Shown here: positions 4,951 through 7,490 of the stretch, piece after piece
Numbering within the stretch: position 1 is the stretch's first letter
How the letters are laid out: every line of letters starts with the position of its first letter
Assembly: GCA_007132315.1 (NCBI GenBank)
Contig: SLOW01000255.1
Coordinates: 1-7,490 of the forward strand
DNA: 7,490 nt
Direction: 5' to 3'
Origin: Opitutales bacterium
GTDB lineage: Bacteria; Verrucomicrobiota; Verrucomicrobiia; Opitutales; T3Sed10-336
Made by a program: the position numbers and the translations under genes
Notes under the pieces: model-generated
Database searches by the model: none
Seen by the model: only the letters and a program-made list of their open reading frames with translations
What the model was told of the DNA's origin: nothing

Positions 4951-7218
4951 CTAGGCCGCGGCATATTCCTTGGCGTATTTTCTGTTTTCGCCGTAACCGT
5001 AGCCGTAGTAGCTGTACGTCGAGGCCCGGCTGTGGGGGAGTCCGTTCAGAACGACACCGGCCAGGGTGGTTTCGGATTGCGACAGCCGGTCAAGGCAGGC
5101 CTGGATACGACCCTTGGGGACTTTATTGAAGCGGCAGACGTAGATCGTTTCCTCGCACAGCCTGGACAGCATTAGAGCGTCCGGAAACACGCCCACAGGC
5201 GGAGAATCGACGATGACGACATCGTAGTGATGCTTGAACGCCTTGAACAGGTTGGTGAAGCGGTCCTTCTGGAAATGGACCGTTGGTCTCTTGTCGGCAC
5301 GCCCGGCGGGCAAGAGGTCGAGGTTCTCTCCCAGTTCACGAATTCCGAGCTGGGCGCATTGCCGCGGATCCTCCGGAACGTCTTCGCCACTGTCGATCCA
5401 GGGCAGGTAGCCCTTCGCATCCCGGGAGGGTTTGCCTTTCGATTTCGATTGGTTTATCGGCGTGTTGTAGTCGTGCAACGAAGGCCGCCGGAAGTCGGCA
5501 TCGACGATCAGCACGCGTTTGCCGTGGCTTGCGATCGTGGCGGCGAGATTATTCGAAATGACACTCTTGCCTTCTCTCGGTACCGTACTCGTGATCAGGA
5601 TGGTTTTGGGATAATTGATGTAGGAATGCAGTTCCAGGGAGCTGAAAAGGCCGCGAAAGGACTCGCACTCCTCTTCCTGTTTGCCTTCCAACACCAGTGT
5701 CGGACGGTCCTTCGTCTTCACGCCTTTCAGTTTGGGCACTTCTCCGAGAAGTGTCACCCCCAGTTCCTCTTCGACATCCCAGGAAGCCTTGAGACGACTG
5801 TCGATCAGACCGATCCCAATAGGCAGACCAAAGAACAGCACCGACATCACGAGCCCGCCCTGGATAATCGCCTTGGTCATGTTCGGTTCGCTCGGGGTGC
5901 CTGGGGTCCAGGCTGTGTCGAGAACCCGGATGTTCGTGTTGTCGAGCTGGCTGGCGATGGTGGTTTCGTTGAGACGGTCAAGGACCCGGTCGTAGGAGCG
6001 GCGGGCTGTTTCGGCCTGGCGCTCGATGATGCGGTAATTCACCGCGATTGAATCCAGCTCCAGCGACGCCTGTTCAGCTTCTTCCAGTTCGCGATTCAGG
6101 TCCCTTTCCCGGGCCTGGGCGACCTCGTACTGGCTCCGCAGTTCGGAGATTGCGGATTCGATATTGCTGTCGATCACGCGCTTCACGGATTCGATCCGTT
6201 GGGCGTTTCGCTGCATGCGGGGGTGGTTTTCCAAGTAGCGTTCGTTGAGTTGATCCTGCTCCTTTTGAAGGTCGTCGAGTTCGCGGAGCAGGGCGGGGAT
6301 CGAGCCGTACTGCTGAATGTAGCCGATTTCCGTCAGGTCGCGTCCGTTCTCCCGGAATTCATCGACCTTGTTCAGGCGCGTTTCCACGTTCAGCCGGTCC
6401 ACCTGGGCGCTGATAACCGCGCCGCCCATACTGTTGACTCGTTGCTGGATCACGTTCTGGTTGTCCTGGAGGGAAGCAACGTTGTGGTCGGCCCGGTAGC
6501 GCTGGAGGTCCCGTTCGGCTTCTTCGACTTCGCGGCGGAGGTCGGCGGCCTGATCCTGTAGGAAGACAATGGCCGACTGGGTGCCGGTTTGCGATCGATC
6601 GAGGTTGAATTCGATGTAGTTGCGGGCGAAACGGTCGGCGATGAGCGCAGCCGCCTGGGGGTCGCGGTGTGATGCGCCAACCGTGACCACCGACGTGTTG
6701 CGCCTGATCTGGACGGTCAGGTTTGGTCTGATGATGGCGCCGAGGCTCGGTGTCCTTCCATTCGCGGTCTCGCGGTAGGGCTCGATGATCCTTCCCCTCT
6801 CCTCCTCCGTGAGCGAACTCTCCACGAAATTAAAAAACGAGGCACTGCGAAGCTGCTCGATGTGGTTGTTCAGCTGTCCGGCGCCATCGGTGTCCACCAC
6901 CTGTTCAATATTGAGAACCCGGTCCGGACGCGGCTCGAAGAGCAGCGCGGCCTCCGTCCGGTACATTTCGGGTTTGCTCCCCTCGAGGTAGATGATCCCG
7001 GCGGCGGCCAGCAGGCCCGCGAGCAACCCCCAGTACCAGCGCTCCCGGATCATAAGAAAATAATCCCGGGGCGTGAGGTTGCCGAACATCGGAAGCAGGG
7101 CCCCAGCGGATTTCGATCCGGGCTTCGCCAAGGCCTGGGATTCCGGCTTCGGCTTTCGCATGAGAGGCTGTGAGGGCGAGTTGTGTCCGTTGGATTCAGG
7201 CAGGTTAAATCGGTTCAT
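4951..7218 (-). CDS. wzc: Wzc-type polysaccharide co-polymerase and bacterial tyrosine autokinase
   Basis: A 755-residue inner-membrane protein fusing a Wzz/PCP chain-length domain to a cytoplasmic BY-kinase. After a polar N-terminus comes a membrane span (about 60-78), then a periplasmic region with long coiled coils (about 215-245 and 308-395) and a GNVR-like end with RSYDRVLDRL. A proline-containing stretch (PGTPSEPN) precedes the second span (about 451-471). The kinase has Walker A TSTVPREGKSV (543-553, K551), Walker A' VLIVDADFRRP (569-579) and Walker B DVVIVDSPP (666-674). The tail holds seven tyrosines in the last 21 residues (Y735, 737, 738, 740, 742, 748, 752), the expected autophosphorylation cluster. 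A basic, low-complexity stretch (about 585-603) follows Walker A'. By family it sets chain length and couples polymerisation to export; cycles of tyrosine phosphorylation would tune it, but no phosphatase gene is seen here. It is the first gene of the visible cluster, and its ATG has a good Shine-Dalgarno site. Confidence 0.95.
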   Translation of the reverse strand: MNRFNLPESNGHNSPSQPLMRKPKPESQALAKPGSKSAGALLPMFGNLTPRDYFLMIRERWYWGLLAGLLAAAGIIYLEGSKPEMYRTEAALLFEPRPDRVLNIEQVVDTDGAGQLNNHIEQLRSASFFNFVESSLTEEERGRIIEPYRETANGRTPSLGAIIRPNLTVQIRRNTSVVTVGASHRDPQAAALIADRFARNYIEFNLDRSQTGTQSAIVFLQDQAADLRREVEEAERDLQRYRADHNVASLQDNQNVIQQRVNSMGGAVISAQVDRLNVETRLNKVDEFRENGRDLTEIGYIQQYGSIPALLRELDDLQKEQDQLNERYLENHPRMQRNAQRIESVKRVIDSNIESAISELRSQYEVAQARERDLNRELEEAEQASLELDSIAVNYRIIERQAETARRSYDRVLDRLNETTIASQLDNTNIRVLDTAWTPGTPSEPNMTKAIIQGGLVMSVLFFGLPIGIGLIDSRLKASWDVEEELGVTLLGEVPKLKGVKTKDRPTLVLEGKQEEECESFRGLFSSLELHSYINYPKTILITSTVPREGKSVISNNLAATIASHGKRVLIVDADFRRPSLHDYNTPINQSKSKGKPSRDAKGYLPWIDSGEDVPEDPRQCAQLGIRELGENLDLLPAGRADKRPTVHFQKDRFTNLFKAFKHHYDVVIVDSPPVGVFPDALMLSRLCEETIYVCRFNKVPKGRIQACLDRLSQSETTLAGVVLNGLPHSRASTYSYYGYGYGENRKYAKEYAAA

Positions 7219-7224
7219 TTGTGG

Positions 7225-7230
7225 TCACCT
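7225..7230 (-). promoter_or_regulatory. Ribosome binding site of the autokinase gene
   Basis: The coding strand reads AGGTGA, then six bases (CCACAA), then ATG. This is the only gene in the window with a clear Shine-Dalgarno site, and it fixes the start at 7218. Confidence 0.7.
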
Positions 7231-7240
7231 ATCTCTTTGA

Positions 7241-7267
7241 AATATAAAAGATTCGATATGCTTTCAA
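7241..7267 (-). promoter_or_regulatory. Weak sigma-70-like promoter candidate for the cluster
   Basis: On the coding strand TTGAAA (7267-7262) is followed after 15 bases by TATATT (7246-7241). The spacer is shorter than the usual 16-18, and the match is of a kind that AT-rich DNA gives by chance. If real, it would give a leader of roughly 15-20 bases that still includes the ribosome binding site. The true promoter could instead lie further upstream. Confidence 0.25.
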
Positions 7268-7490
7268 CGCTTCTACCACACCGTACTCGGTAACATCTTC
7301 CATGGATCTGGCTTTCGGTTCGCTGCAGTCTGAATCAGATAATAGTTGGGATATGATAGTTGAGACGTTGGAATTTTACCATGGGGTCTACTGTATTTCA
7401 AACAACAGGGATTATCTGTTCAGGGAATAGGGGAAACCCTTACGACTCGTGTGTCTGATTTTTTAGTTGGGGGTGGGGTAGCGACGCGGC
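7268..7490. other. Upstream region without a recognised gene
   Basis: No protein-like frame enters from the right edge of the window on either strand. AGGGAATAGGGGAAA (7422-7436) matches 3046-3060 at 14 of 15 positions, hinting that repeat DNA is present here too. Its end, AGGG-GAAA-CCCT, could form a 4-bp stem with a GAAA loop. No known operator or JUMPstart-like element is recognisable. Confidence 0.4.

Noticed and set aside
5227..6051. A 274-codon plus-strand frame
   Set aside because: It is antisense to the autokinase, whose Walker motifs and coiled coils are unmistakable on the other strand.

Overview
The window holds part of a bacterial exopolysaccharide or capsule locus. It has four genes, all on the minus strand, read in the order: tyrosine autokinase/chain-length regulator (4951-7218), multi-spanning Wzy-like polymerase (3157-4524), GT4 glycosyltransferase (1713-2834) and a second GT4 glycosyltransferase (375-1643). 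The autokinase has PCP/Wzz and BY-kinase parts in one chain, the Proteobacteria-like Wzc arrangement. Moderately high GC in most genes and many short-period intergenic repeats suggest a member of the Verrucomicrobiota/Planctomycetota/Lentisphaerota group. This placement is an impression from sequence style, not from a marker gene.

Layout: 1-374 has no gene and is packed with repeats: a fold-back element, a pyrimidine-rich tract, two short-period arrays and a heptamer array that enters the 3' end of the last gene. The two glycosyltransferase genes are 69 bp apart. A 322-bp gap (2835-3156) separates the upstream glycosyltransferase from the polymerase and is mostly a composite direct/inverted repeat. 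A 426-bp AT-rich gap (4525-4950) separates polymerase and autokinase. It is bracketed by inverted copies of an AT-rich repeat and has a 10-nt-periodic fold-back in the middle. The 272 bp upstream of the autokinase carry its ribosome binding site, a weak promoter candidate and no recognisable gene.

How the genes fit together (inference from families): the glycosyltransferases add sugars to a lipid-linked repeat unit on the cytoplasmic side, the polymerase joins units on the outer face of the inner membrane, and the autokinase controls chain length and export through oligomerisation and phosphorylation of its C-terminal tyrosine cluster. No initiating phosphoglycosyltransferase, flippase or Wza-type outer-membrane exporter lies in the window, so the locus is incomplete here.

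The most unusual content is the non-coding DNA. Nearly every boundary except the short gap between the two glycosyltransferases carries a different family of degenerate short-period or fold-back repeats. In places these reach into start or stop regions of genes: the last glycosyltransferase appears to end inside a heptamer array, and the polymerase start codon lies a few bases from an AT-rich repeat. I found no CRISPR array, tRNA, rRNA or transposase gene.
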